NCBI GenBank assembly: GCA_914767715.1
Contig: OU612072.1
Span: 22,508,001-22,572,000, forward strand
Source of the DNA: Membranipora membranacea
Taxonomy: Eukaryota > Bryozoa > Gymnolaemata > Cheilostomatida > Membraniporidae
Length of the DNA: 64,000 nt
Direction of reading: 5' to 3'
In this document: one piece after another, positions 1 through 13,325 of the stretch
Numbering within the stretch: the stretch's first letter is position 1
Layout: each line of letters opens with the position of its first letter
Notes under the pieces: model-generated
Databases searched by the model: none
Told to the model about the DNA's origin: nothing
The model's input: the letters and a program-made list of their open reading frames with translations, nothing else
Program-made: the position numbers and the translations under genes

Positions 1-3000
1 CGATCACCCCTACTGACCTTAGATACTCTGCTATCAGGCGACCACCTCAATATTAGAGGTAGAATAGAGCTATGGTGACAGTGTTTTAGAGCACAATGTG
101 TGCAGTTTTTAAATTTTATATATTTTACTATGTACATCAATTTTTAGAGAATTAGTACTTAAACCTGTTTTAGCTCGACAAAACATTTGATTGTTTCACC
201 ACATGTGGCAGAGATAGAATACACACACATATGTAATACCGAATCAGGAAATACTCTGTTACACAACTGATTGACAGTCTGGGATAACTTTTCCTTTATT
301 ATTTTTCTTTCAATGCTTAATGATCACTTCCCCCTTTCGATTCATCCTAAGCACAGATATTTATGCTGTTATTGAATCTGTTTATTCTTCTATCGAAAAC
401 AAATTTGTTATTTGGGTAATTTAGCTGTTTTCCCTTCTATTGAGAGAGGACAACTCTCAGCCCCCTTCTGCATATCGCTCATCAATCATCATTGTATGAG
501 GTCCTTGCCATAATTTTTTGCGAAGCCTATAAATAATAACAATTATACTCTGATGACCGGCAGAACCATTAATGGCTTAAGGTCCCACACTCAGTGTTAT
601 CCAGAAAAGCATTTCTCAGAATCATGCCGGCTAACAAACATTAAAAGTTGGAATAACAACAGTATGTTTTATGTGCAATTACAAAGGGTGTAGGGGGATT
701 TGAATTTGGTTGTCGACTTAGTCAATATGATAATTTTTTTTGAGAGCCTATCATGACCCAGCAACTGAAACCCAGGTGCCCTGTGTCACATTCCGCAGCC
801 AATTATGGAGGTCAGGGTCGAAGACAAATCACACTAGACTGGACACTGAGCATCAAAAAGCGACGTCTCACTGTGGTAGAAAATTTAATCAGTGCATAGC
901 ACTTGTACATAAATCGGTTACAAATTCACAGTATTTGACAGCATTGTTGGCCTGCTGATTTTAGCAAAACTTATGATTTTTTCCTTTCAATTTTCTTTGA
1001 ATTTGGTGGTCAGAGATGTGTTTACCTGTCCTTTATTATTTATAGAAGCAACACCAATGGTTTGTATGAAAAAAATGATGCAAAATATATGATTATGTTT
1101 CAATATTGTCTTAGACGTGATTAAATGGAATAATCTTACTGAGATTCTGCCTCCCATTGTCTTTGTTGTCTAGCCTTGATGGCTGCAAATCAGAGCATAC
1201 CGCAGAAGGAGAGTTTTAATGTGAGAGTTACACTGGGATGCACATTTAAGGTCATGCCTCGCCATAAAATTTTTTGGGTCCTGTCAATGCTCAGGATCAA
1301 AAAAGTCTAAACCCAAAATTTGACAACGTTACGCCACGACGTAATGTCATAGCGCGGCGCTGAATTTCAGCAACATGTCAAAACCTATTGTCACTATTGT
1401 CCATTATAAAGACATCGCAAGTTCATGGAGCAAAAGATGCAGTTAAAACATAAAGACTACCGTTAAATCATGCAGCCATAACAACAAGAATGTTCAATGT
1501 TTGATGGGACTTGAAAAATAATGCCATTCAAATTCACATACTGATAGCTAAACCATCAGTGTTGACAATGCTAAAAAGAAAGTGAGCTGTATCAACTCTT
1601 GTCCAAGGTGGACAAATGTGATTATCCTAGTGCCCCCACTAGCCCACTGCTGAACAATATTGATGAAGAAAAATGGATGTGCCAGTTGGCAATTTGGAAT
1701 TATCTGACGTCAATACTCGTTAAAATTTAATTATGTGAAAACCGTACTGAGACTGAAATATTTTTTTCTGATAGGGGCATCCTTTAAAGCCTTGGCGAGG
1801 GCACTTGGCATACATTTTTGAACCAAATGACACTCTTGTGTTGGAGAAGAAGTATAATAAGTGTGCCTCTCATGGTGTCTTCTAGAGGTAGACTGTAAAG
1901 TCAATATTTATTTTGTCCAGCTAACTTCAAATAAGTTATATGTTGAGTGAACAATTGCATGGGAATTACCTACAAACATATCCTTTTTGCATATTCCCAA
2001 GTTTTGAATCCAAATCTTTACTCAAATTGAAATAAATGCCTCATGAATACAGAGGAAAATCAAACCATTCATGGCTTTTTGCCTGATTTATTTCTGCACC
2101 AGATTTGGCGTAGTAATAGAGGCTCTAAAATCCAGTCATTTTAGTGTATTTTACAATAGTTCACAAGCTGGCTTGTTAACTTTTGTCTGTTATAAATGAA
2201 CTTTTCTTATCTAGTACTTGAAATTCATGTCAAGGCCTGTTGCTACGATTTATTATCACAAATTGATACTAGTTGATCATGGTGTGGTACGAATAAATGG
2301 TTGTGAGGCGTCTGAGCCAGATGCTCCTAGTTATTGGCAGCTCCTATTCTTTTGCATGTGCACCAGTTGCTTAATTTTTATAAATTGAAATCACCATCAT
2401 AAGAAATTATATTAAAGATAATTGAGGGTTCGGAAATTGCCAAACAAGGAATAGCTACAATTAGAATGAAATTTTATCCACGCAACTGAGTTTGTTAGCT
2501 TGAGGCCTCCCAATTCTTGCAGCCGATGAGAGAGCAGTCCAACGCTGAGGGAGAACCAGCTGCACTTAGAAATTCTGCACACTCAGAGCATGTAAGCTTA
2601 ATGCTTCATAGAACGTATTCACCTTAAAAATGACAAGGCATGAGAATGAATAAGCAGCCTGATACACCCAGAGATATCGATAGCAAAAAGGTATATACCA
2701 ACCACACAAGTCATGTTTTGTTTGTCATAATTAAACTAGCGTGTGGTGGACCAGCCTGTCTTTACAAGCTCTTTTATGAGAGGGGAAGGGTCGGGGTTAG
2801 TTAAACTGATGCATTGACTACTCCAACACACAAGATAATCTTGTATTTTTTTATGGTGAAAGATGGATAACCCCCAATGCAATTCTAGGTTGGAATTTCA
2901 AAGGGGGTCAGAAAAAAATCCTTTATGATATTATTGTAATACTGATGGGAATCAAACCACTATGAATTATTGGATATTAGAATTCATTGGAGATCATTAT

Positions 3001-3133
3001 TACCTTATATATATTATATAATACTATAATACTATATTAACAGATCAAATCCCTATCAGCGAAAATGAATCAGCAGTCATACTGGAGTTTTATATGACTC
3101 CGTACTGTACATGTTAATGAATAGTCCACTTAC
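1..3133. other. No gene recognised
   Basis: AT-rich non-coding sequence without a convincing exon on either strand. A stretch near 2748-2775 resembles one end of the foldback family described at 13.1 kb (AGCCTGTCT followed by TACAAGC), but no partner arm follows. A short low-complexity AT run lies at about 3005-3045. It may be intergenic DNA or part of a long intron; the sequence does not decide. Confidence 0.6.
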
Positions 3134-3840
3134 CTAAGTTATGGCTTATGTCCCCGATTTGTATGGATATAATCAGTGTTTCCTGGTAGGAGTTGTCACT
3201 GAAATCCTCTTCTTCGTCATCTAGCTCATCGATATTCTTCTTTTGATTAGTGCTGTCAGAAGGTAAGAGCCGTTTTGTTGGCTTCCACTGTTTGAGTCGA
3301 TACAGTTGGCATAAAATCTTATTGATTAAGATCTGACGTCAAAACATCATTGACGAATCGGATCTGAGAATTTGCTGCAGTACAAAGCTCTATCACAAAG
3401 GCCTTCCGTCTACTCGTATTCACAGGTCAGCCATCAGACATCCGTAGCCGTCCTAGGTATGTCAATGAGGCATCTAGAGTATGGGATATGTTCTCGATGT
3501 TTTGGTTGTTAACAGGACTCTTGTAGCCCTTACTTATATTATGTAACAGGTGAACTAGGTATATCAATTTGAGTGTGGTGTTTGTAATGGTACATAATAG
3601 CTGACCCCTAAATCCAATCATGGTGTTGTTATCCAAAGCCCCAAAAGTTTGGTTTACCACATGCTCACCTAGGCAGCCATCTAATGCATCCAGCTGTGAT
3701 TGATTAATCTTTGCATTCTTTTGTAGCAATTTCAGTACATTTTTCTGAGTTTGAACCTTCGCCTCAGATGATACACCTGCTCCCTCAAAGCATTGACAGA
3801 CTTTCTCAGTTTAGGAACGAGTGCTCTGTCGGCATTGGTG
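3134..3840 (-). pseudogene. Degenerate coding remnant, possibly a transposase
   Basis: Three minus-strand stretches look like coding sequence but change frame. Near 3840-3730 there is a basic helical run (LVPKLRKSVNALREQ...), from 3756 to 3427 a 100-plus-residue open stretch ending in RLRMSDG, and past its stop the same frame continues (PVNTSRRKAFVIEL...) to about 3320. A shift then leads into QLYRLKQWKPTKR and an acidic tail (ELDDEEEDFSD), which ends at AG|GTAAG, a good splice donor at 3134/3133. The pattern is that of a decayed protein-coding element. The SRRKAF stretch is loosely reminiscent of P-element/THAP-type transposases, but I cannot confirm this. It could also be a decayed host exon. 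Coding remnant is moderately supported; the family is a guess. Confidence 0.35.
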
Positions 3841-3849
3841 GTCCCCCCC

Positions 3850-6157
3850 CCCCTGCATAGTAGGCAGCTGGTGACTATTTTATTTTTCTTTCTTCTTCTT
3901 TAGGGAACCAGCGGTAGCTAAGGTCTGTCCTAGTTGTGGACCATTGCTCCATCAATAAGCAGCGCAGCAGCTTCTGGTCTGACGTGGCTGTGAAAGTGAG
4001 AAAACAATAATGTGTTAACACAGAGTAGTCTTACTATGTAATAGTATTGTAATGAGATGATTGTGGATAACTGTGAAACAAAACAAATCACATACACAGA
4101 TGGACGTCGACCATGGATAATAAAAAAAACAACAACGGTATAATGGACTTCAAAAAGATGTCAGTGTAGCGTGCAGGTAGGTTCATGCTACTATTTAATA
4201 TGTTCAGTACTAAAGGCTCCAATAGGTACCAAACTCAAAATATACTATCAACATAATTAATATGTACAATCACTGTTTGTAAATTGACAATTTTGCTTGC
4301 TCAAATTAAGTGATGAGATGGACAGAATATGGAAGAAGCTCTTACCTTTGCTGCAGAAGTTTGCTGCCTCTCTTCCATATCAGGCAAGGCTCAAAACATG
4401 CATCTCTTCATTAACTAACCATTGTTCAATGCTCAACTGATCACGGTGAGATGTTGTTGCGTCACAGTATTTAATGGGGACACCTTTTATTAGGCTATTT
4501 ACTACACAGTGTCCAGTCTAGTGTTGTGTGTTTTGGTCTATGGTCAGGGACATCAGTATATTAAGCCGATGATGTGTGTATCCATTCATTGACTATGGTG
4601 TGGTATTGGTGATTTTACAGAGAGTTCATCATGTCAGGGATGTGGGTTTTTTCAGGAGGAGACCGGTATCAGGGTTTTATAAATACATATATGTATACAT
4701 AACATAATAATATGTCTATTTTGTTTTTTTCCATTATATTATCAAATAAGTAATGTTAAAAATATGTTGTAGGCAAATGATATATTGTTCAACTTCATGT
4801 CAGGGCGTCTGTTTGAAGAAAATAATTTGATACAATCATCATGTCTAATATAACATAACAAGTATTCCATATCAGTTGATGATGGTTCAAAAGGTCAGTA
4901 CAAATAAATATGCATATAGCTATAAAACATATGTCACGACATGTAAATATAAGATAATGTGCTGTGGGGTTAAACCCAAGAATGAAGTCACGTCCTGTCA
5001 ATCAAATAATCTAATAACTCTAGCATAGTATGCTAGAGTTATAAGTGATGAGAAAAACTCAGAGGGGTCAGTAACGGTGTAGGAATAATATGAAACCATA
5101 AGATACACACAGGTTTTATCTGTTGGACTGTAACATCAGTGTTAGTATTAATAATAATATAAATATGTAAGTCACTCATTCTGTTATCTAGTATCAGAGA
5201 GTACCAGAGAGTGAGGTAAACACGCCAGCTGGCAGTGTGTAAGTGATGTGATGGGTAAATATGATTATGATCAGGTTTCATAAAATAGTCAAATCAATCT
5301 ATTTAGTACATATCTGACAGTGAAATACAATAAAAATATCAAATATATGTCTGCTGAAGTCACAACTTACTTATATAACTGACACTCTAAAGCGAGTGGC
5401 AAACATATTGTAGCCTGCGTTGAGGGGCTTATAGGTCCTGTTTGACCTGGTTTGATACATGTGGTCACTTGTCTCTATCCATTGTCTATCCACTATCATG
5501 TGGTAGAAGTGGATCTTTTAGGTAATGTGATCATCTGTAGCTTGATTTCTTCATTATTTGATAACGAAGTCGTATGAACCAAATCTGCAAACAAATTTAA
5601 ACAAAAATCATGAATAATAATACTGATATGACTTCTTGCATGTTCTGCAAAGATCGTTGATTAACCATAAAACTCTCCAATGCTAATTAAGAGCATTTAT
5701 TGTTAAGCAATGGAATGGTTTTCACATGTTCTTTCAATCCTGGTGCAGTCTCTACCTCAATTTAGATCCTAAATTCACACAGCCATCTTTTTGTATGGCT
5801 TGAAAGTATTTATGAGAACTTAGGCTTGCATGATAATTGTGATACCATGTGTTGTGATTGAGATGCAGGGCTCAGCCGTTCTGCAACACATTGTGAAGCT
5901 CAGTTGATGGCTGCCTGCATACCAATTGCTTGCAGATATCCATAGGCTGACTAGATGGTGCTGTTTTGTGACAAGAAAGAGGATTTAGTACAAATTAATG
6001 TTTGGCATTTATTTTCAGGAATTGGCTGCTAGGAGTGCAAAAACACCAAATAATCTCAACATCAAGTGAGTGTTCACAAGTCTACTGAGATTTTATCTAC
6101 CTGGATCATTTTGCACTATATTGTATTGCAACAGTAGGAGTAGGAGGTAGCTAGTAG
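3850..6157. other. No gene recognised
   Basis: AT-rich sequence with several short open frames but no codon pattern, splice-bounded exon or recognisable protein. The only structured item is the perfect palindrome at 5014-5042, listed separately. Confidence 0.55.
5014..5042. repeat. 29-bp perfect palindrome
   Basis: The arms ATAACTCTAGCATA and TATGCTAGAGTTAT are exact reverse complements around a single G. No repeat copy elsewhere in the window was noticed. It could be a hairpin former or the collapsed remnant of an inverted-repeat element. Confidence 0.8.
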
Positions 6158-6431
6158 TAGGTGGTAGCTCAGTTGGTTAGAGCGCCTGTCCTCTGACGCG
6201 CAAGCGTTGGAGGTCACGGGTTCGAGTCCCGCTGCAGTCTACCGACTACTGGGCTCAATTGACGCCCCAATTACCTTTACATTGAGGCATCTCCAGATCC
6301 TTTGGTGTTTCTTGTCCCTCCGCCATCTCTTGACACCCAGGAATCTGTGCGCTCACATTTATTCCAGGGAAGAGAAACAATCTGCGCTCATTAGTAAACG
6401 TGCTAATGGTAACCGGTAGCTGTGTTTTTTT
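6158..6431 (+). mobile_element. tRNA-derived SINE
   Basis: The head has a clear RNA polymerase III A box (GGTAGCTCAGTTGGTTAG, 6163-6180) and B box (GGGTTCGAGTCCC, 6218-6230), spaced as in a tRNA. The anticodon arm is too long and does not pair properly, and the acceptor ends do not pair, so this is not a functional tRNA gene. A tRNA-unrelated body follows, ending near a T-rich run at about 6424-6431. This is the standard layout of a tRNA-headed SINE. An intron-containing tRNA pseudogene is the alternative. Confidence 0.65.
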
Positions 6432-9400
6432 GCCACTGACCGTCCTCACAGCTTCTTGTACCTTCATTAAAAAGAACTGTGATTATTATGGTTATCATCA
6501 ATGAAATAGAAGTTCAGTCCATATAAGGAATCTAATCTGCTCTGAATATCTCAGAATTAGTTTATGTTTTGCTGCAGATGCATTCATAAAGTTTGCTATT
6601 TAAAGTGTTTGTAAAGGATCAGGTTTTTTGTATCATTCTAGAGATCTCAGTCTAGTTTAGAACATTGTTCTATGTTTAAAAGCAGCCTGTGGCCCAGTTA
6701 AGACTTATTTGCCCTCAAAGTTGGAGTGAGAAGGTACTAAAAAGGTCCTATTTTTTTTCCTTTGGAGTTGTGATCACTTGTTGAAAATAGTACCTTTTTA
6801 GTACCTCAGATTATAATGGGAATATACAGTACTTTGTAACTAAGGCATATTGTTATGACACAGTGGTTTTGATATTCTGCATGTGATAAAAAAACAAACA
6901 AAATTTATCTATTGAATGAATGAGTGAATAAAAGGCATTATTTATCTGTCCCATGTGGTTTAGCTGGTAAAATGGGATAGTGTATGACATTTCATAATTC
7001 AATGACAAAGCTAATGATCTAAATCGAACATGGCAAAAAATTACAACTCTAGCTCATCCGACAGTGAGAATGGAAATTACAGGGAGATTAACAGCTCTAG
7101 TGAGAGCAAGATTGAATATCATTTAGGAGGCATTTGTAGCAAATCGACGTCAAGTCCATGTGATTATCAGAGGGAGAATAATTATCTCTGAGGCAGTCAC
7201 ACCACTCAAGTTTAAATCTGTACAATTTCGGCCTCTGGAAATAACCCACAGTGCTTTGGCAGATACAACATTTTCTGTTAACCATGGTTACTGCTCGAGA
7301 TAGAAATTGGCAATATAAAGGCAGATCAACACATCAGTATTTCAAGGTTTTGTTTACATTAATATGATGAATAAATGAGATTGTGGCTATGACATTCCAA
7401 TCAAACTCCGTCTTCAGCCCGCATGAAAACCAGTGATATGCTTCAATTATTAGCTTCAAGAATAGCGGCTTTCAATAGAATTTCAATGGAAGATACAAAA
7501 TTTACACAGTTAGATTGTGTGTTTTTCTTGAAAATATGTATTGCCAAATCGCACAGAAATCTAAAATAAATTCTTTGTAAGTCTCGACATTTCAGGCATT
7601 AGGATGATGTTGAAATCCAAAGCAAGGTTTTGACAATCTTTTCAACAATTTTTGTAAATATCCTGATGTTTAAACACTCAAGATTTTTTGGATAAACTGT
7701 GTCTAAAAACTAAAAATTACAAGTCACAAAGTAAATTCAACTCAATCAATTTTTCATCTAGTTGTTTCGGACTTCAGGGTGATGTAAAATGTAAATGAAT
7801 TTGACTGCCTCCTAAAGACGAGTATTGATAATCGTGTTAGCAGTGGGATACCTTGAGTAACTTTCTATTTTATCATTAGATCTTGTCCATCTGTGTGCAT
7901 CACAGATACTCAGCACATCTTAACATAGACTATCAATATTACTGACTGAGTGCAGCAGGTTTTATGAGAGCACATGTCACTGCACACAACAGTCGCTTAG
8001 GAAACTAATTTGTCGAGTTTTTGAGTTATTTCGTCATTATGGATCTGATTTGGGAGGCTAGTGTTGGGTAAATTGCAAGATTTGGTACAAACTATAAAGC
8101 ATTGCATGGACCATTTTTTGGTGAATCGGAAATAAGCAAGGCTTTGTCAGCAGGAAAAAATCAATTTCTCCATTGTAATCTTATTTTAACAGAGCAAACA
8201 AGCGCGTCGGTCTGAAATGAAAATCACTCATTCTCATGCTTGAAAAACAGCTGACAGGGAATGCGTCAAAGTCATAGTCATTGATTGTAATGTACAGTGG
8301 TTCTTCTAATCTTTTCTTCGACATGAGCTCATAACAGATATAAAGGCTGTTTTGATTAGCGGTCTCAACTCATCAAATAGTGAGTATACAAATTATAGAA
8401 CTTCTTTTGAACTTTTATGTCATCAGACAAACTTGTGAGTGACTTTGTCATTTATTTGCAAAAGTTGTTATCTAACCACAATAGTCACTAATATTACAGT
8501 ATTTCCCCAATAACAGGCTCATCACAAATCGCCTGGACTAGTTGGGCGGTGCATGAGTAGGCTACTCAATGTTGTTAACTTATAGCCCCCAAACCTACCA
8601 GACCAAATAACCCTGATGACTAATTTTATATGCAAATGTATGTGTGATAGCTGTCTTAATCTGATTTCAAGCTCAAAAATGATACCAAGAAACCTGTTCC
8701 TTTACAAACACTTTAAACAACAAGTTATTGGAATCGCTCACATATAAGGTATATTATTGAATAACCTGCATGCAGTTTATTTGATGACAAGATCAGATCA
8801 ATCCATTGACAGATAGGGCTTAGCAGCCAATCTCAATTTCTGTGCATTAATTCCAAGTCAAAAACTATGCCACAACCTCAGTACCTTGTAATTGCGTCAT
8901 TAACGAGCATTTCATGTAACAGTAGGGTGATACTACCTATTACAGAGAGGGGTGGGTTCGTACCTTTTTGCTGAGATCTTCCATATGCATCTCTCCAGCT
9001 AACCTGATCAACACCGCTATGAATGTTCTAGTAAATAGTGATCCAAGTCTCTTACCATGCCATGCAGCATAATCTACAGATATTATAGTGGTTATTGCAT
9101 TTATGTATCGTGTCATGTTTGCATATTGTATATCTTACTGTGGATTTTTCAGATCAGACAAAGTCAAGTAATTTAGTAATTCCTCAACATTTTGGTGGAA
9201 TGATCATTTTTATGTCAAACAGCATTTTGAAATTCAATCCTCACCACTCATTGTAGAGTCAAACACTATCAGATCATCCATACAATCATAACTGTCTTCT
9301 CTTGTAGGAATGCCTAAAATAAAATGGAATGCAATATAATGTCTCTCATGAAGTAGAAATAAAAACACTTGGTTTGTTGTATCAAAATTAATCATTATTG

Positions 9401-10652
9401 ATCAAAATATGTGCAAGCTACATTTATCATTAACGGGATTTTTAATTTAGGTGCTAATTGAATCAAGGAGTTAGGGAAAAGGAGATGCAACAATAATTGC
9501 CTCAGTCTCTTTTCAAAAATATCGCAGTGTGCAACAGTATCTTCCCATCATCATTTTTAATGTGGAAATGGGGCTAGATGACTGTTGTCTCGTAAAAAAG
9601 TTTAGAGGTTACGCTGAGATGAAGTTTATAATTACAGTTTACCATTGAAAAAATATGTTTCATGACCCAAATGTATAGCTGGATATAAAGTAGAGGAATC
9701 CATTCATCCAACAAAATGCTTTTAGAGCACAACCAGTTCATTTTCATCACATTTAAATAGATCAAAGATAGCGGATCATTAAAAATATCTTCAATTTATC
9801 AGGAGCTCTTACAATGTTCATTACTACTGGCTAAATTTATCTTAGAACAGTGACTAAGTATGATGGTGATCTTACAATGCATGAATAATTTGAATGGATG
9901 ACATTAAAACATAGCAAATCTCTCTAGTTATGCTAGATTATCCAGTGTCTCATTGGTGGAAGTGGTTTTTACTTCTGCTAACTTCTCAGAAGCCCAAGTG
10001 GTAATCTTTTTTTTCTTCAAACTCTATAGGGTATTTAAATTTGTTTTTCTCTCCTGCAGCCATTAACAATAAACTATATAGCCTATATATGTCCTGTCTT
10101 AGTAGTCAAGAACTTGGAACTCTAAGCTTCATCAGAATAGTCATGTATTGACCTAGATTGCTGACATCCTATTGGTTGTTGGAGAGGAATTACTATATAG
10201 AAGGAGGGGATAACTCTCTGCCTCTGAGACAACATTAATTTGTAAATATAAGGCTGTTGCATTTCCTTGTCTGTAACTCCATGATTGAATCAATACATTT
10301 AGTCCAGTGGCAGCCTACCAAAAATGTGGCTAGAAAGGCAACTTTATTTGCGAAATTGGATGGATGAATTTTAAGAGTGGATTCTAGGGTAGTTTTTTGA
10401 GGCAGTCGCAATGGTGATGATGTACCTTACAAAAAAATTGGACAATAGGCAGCAAATTGCCAAAAACGCTGCCAGAAAAGGCCAAAATTGCTGTTTTTTT
10501 GAGTTTTCAAAATTCTGTCCTGTGCTCACCTTATGAGTTGGGCAACTCAAACTCTGCAATCAGAATCATACCTTGGTCAGTTTTTGGTATAATATCAAGA
10601 TGATATCTCAAATATTGAGTGTATGCCCAACCTTATCAAAAGTGATAAAGTG
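6432..10652. other. No gene recognised; one hairpin
   Basis: AT-rich sequence without exons I can support. It contains the 75-bp hairpin at 6732-6806 (listed separately). Around 10,455-10,500 a stretch with CAAAAACGCTGCC matches the ends of the foldback element that follows, so it may be a decayed relative. Confidence 0.5.
6732..6806. repeat. Hairpin with 23-bp arms
   Basis: The left arm (6732-6754, starting AGGTACTAAAAAGG) and right arm (6784-6806, ending CCTTTTTAGTACCT) are reverse complements with one mismatch and a 29-bp loop. The likely origin is a very short MITE. The motif GTACT recurs in the 35.8-kb palindrome, but the two are not otherwise alike. Confidence 0.75.
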
Positions 10653-11398
10653 AAAAACGCTGCCGACAAAAGGGAAAGTGATGAATAAATGACGATATGG
10701 TTTCGGAACATCCAAAAACTAAAAGAGCATGTCATAATTAGTGGATCTACAAATTTACATGGGTCTGCTATCATAAATAGCCTAGATGTGGCCAACAGCG
10801 GTTGCAATACCACCTTATATCACCTGTATATAACTATCATTGAAACGACACTACTGTTTTCAATTTTGCAGACGCCTCAAAAACTGACTTCGAATGTTCG
10901 TATCGATCTGATTTTTTATGGTGGTTTTGTATTGACTCCATCGATGACCAAACAAATTTGTTTCAGTACTACGCACTTTTCTGATGATGCTTGAATGAGT
11001 TAACTTCTGCTTTCCACGCTTTATAACTTTATAATAACAATTTTTATGATACTATAAAGGAAACCTAAGAATACGCACTATTTGAAAAATGACACACTCA
11101 GAGCATTGAAAACTGGTGTTATGCGATGGGAGTGTCAATACACAGTAACCATAAAAAATCAGATCAATACGAACATTCGAAGCCTGTTTTTTAGGCAGAG
11201 CATAATTGAAAAAGTAATTTCGTTTTAATGATAGTTATACACAGGTGATAAAAGGGATATTGCAACCGTTGTTGGCCGCATCACAGCTTTTTATGATAGC
11301 AGACCCATGTAAATATGACATACTCTTTCAGATTTTAGGTGTTTTGAAAACATATCATCATTTTTTAATCACTTTCCCTTTTACCGGCAGCGTTTTTG
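10653..11398. mobile_element. Foldback element, ~280-bp inverted arms
   Basis: The left arm (about 10,653-10,943) and right arm (about 11,123-11,398) are imperfect reverse complements. Both start outermost with AAAAACGCTGCCG, followed by AAAAGGGAAAGTGAT. They share long blocks such as CATGGGTCTGCTATCATAAA and CGAATGTTCGTAT. About 180 bp of unpaired centre separates them and no transposase is encoded. This is a non-autonomous inverted-repeat (MITE-like) element. A fragment near 33,305-33,350 (AGGGAAAGTGAT...) looks like a lone relative. The exact ends and target duplication were not resolved. Confidence 0.7.
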
Positions 11399-12436
11399 GC
11401 AATCAGTGCCAGAAACAACTGACAAACCTTATCAATCCAAAAGTGAAAATGGAAGTGACAAGATAGGCAGGGGCTGCCAACGAACTAGTTACTGTTTTTG
11501 TCTTCTTTTATAGCTGTACATCACTATTTGATAACAGGTGGATTTACACATGTATAAAAATTCTAGTTAAATTGTGAGTGCATGTCGGCTGAAAGCATTT
11601 CAGAAATGGCATCAGAGTAGACACTTTTGTTGATTTGGTTGTGTGAATTTAGAACGTCACGTCCTTGCTATTGATTGAATAGGGAAGCTCATATTATCTC
11701 AATTATGCCTCCAACCCTGAGTTTGGAAGGGGTGAAAAAACTTAAAATATAAACTAACTAAACTATAAACCATGAATCTTTTGTCAATCAATCAGTCAAA
11801 TCAATTTGTAAGGAACTATGCTTAATTACTGATGGTTTTCTACGCTTACCTAATCACAGAAATCCTTTTTATACTTCACATCGTATCGTTCAGCCTCTTG
11901 TTAATTTTTAATGAAATTATTGTCAATAAGACAATGCAATTATAAGTATGAAACATTGAACAGGAATTACATCGGTTATATAATGATTCGCTTAAATTGC
12001 ATATCTACAGCAACATCGTACTCTGAGGGTAGAACTAGCTAACATCTTTTTAGGATCAGCTTATTATTATCAATATTTGATTAAAGCTCTTTAGAACCTG
12101 GAAACAGATACTTGCCCTGTTAAGCTATGTTTCTGGTTGTGCCACATTAATAGAAAAGTATGTAAAATTGTCAAATAAAAAAAAGGGTATACTCAAGGCT
12201 CAAATTCCGATCTTTATCATTTACCAAGGACCTGTTGCACCAACTATCTAAGATAGTGAGAAAAGTGAAAGGAGTGTTGAGTTATTACTTGGCACTTACT
12301 TCCTACACTCTCTGTTCCAACAGCCTTGTCTTCCACTTCCTTTGTTGCTCCACACTCGCCTGTTCCTAAGTTAGTGAAGAAAAATAATGGCCAATATTAA
12401 GGACTATAATGATGAAACTGAATCAACCAGCTGCGT
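11399..12436. other. No gene recognised
   Basis: AT-rich non-coding sequence between the 10.7-kb foldback element and the left target duplication of the 12.4-kb transposon. Confidence 0.55.
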
Positions 12437-13101
12437 TAAGCCGTACCGGTAGGTAAGAAAAACCGAACCACGAACTCTCAAGCTACGAACCTTTAAAAAA
12501 CCGAACCTTCAATGTGTCTGATAACATAATTTCGTCCAATGATATGCTTCGTAACAAAATTGGAACTTTGAAGAACAGGGTTATCCTCTCTTGCACTTAG
12601 GCAAATGGTAGAGTGACAACTCCCATCCCAGCAGAGAGTTTGGGACATATTAACAGCAGGGAGGGTGGGAGGGGAACAGGGAGGGGTGCAGGGAGTTTGT
12701 CCCCAACTGAACAAAGAAGGGGATTTTGTTCTAGAAAAGACACCAGGCAAGATCATGGCTTGAACGATTTCCAGATTGAGACAGAGTTTCCGGAGAGCTG
12801 GGAGCCACGAAATTCAAACTTAGTGATTATTACCACGGTGGTGCGACTGATCCTGGAAAATTGGGTGATTATGCACAAGTGGCGCTCGCAGTGATCTTTT
12901 TACTTATTAAATGATGCTTGCAAATACTCAATTTATGTGAGTGATAAGGTGATCCAAGCAGATAATGTATTATATGCGCATTTAAATAAAGGTAATGGTT
13001 CAGAGAAGAGACTGTTGATGGTGTTTATATGTGTATTCAATGAACTTATTTGTATATTATGGTGCCTGAAATAGCGGCAAAATGAGAGGCAGACACAAGG
13101 C

Positions 13102-13325
13102 TAGCCTGTCTTGACAAGCTTTGTTCGGTGGGGGGGGGAGGAAACAAAGCTTGTCAACTCTTGCATGCTCGACTATACAATTTGATTAGTGAGATGAAGG
13201 AGTTATCTTCCTGATTGCAAGAGAAGACAATATTTAATATTGGCTGCTCGACAGTCGAGCATGCAAGAGTTGACAAGCTTTGTTCCCTTCCCCCCCCACC
13301 GAACAAAGCTTGTCAAGACAGGCTA
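13102..13325. mobile_element. 224-bp foldback MITE with nested hairpins
   Basis: The 72-bp terminal arms at 13,102-13,173 and 13,254-13,325 are almost perfect reverse complements, starting TAGCCTGTCTTGACAAGC. Within each arm a second, smaller inverted repeat (GACAAGCTTTGTT ... AACAAAGCTTGTC) closes around a G- or C-rich run, so the single strand can form a hairpin of hairpins. The same end motif forms a short hairpin at 31,903-31,966. No coding sequence is present. It is nested in the 12.4-16.1 kb transposon. Confidence 0.85.

Noticed and set aside
3840-3853. Poly-C tract as a regulatory site
   Set aside because: Simple homopolymer with no supporting context.
6163-6240. Functional tRNA gene
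   Set aside because: A and B boxes are good but the acceptor ends do not pair and the anticodon arm is oversized; a SINE head fits better.
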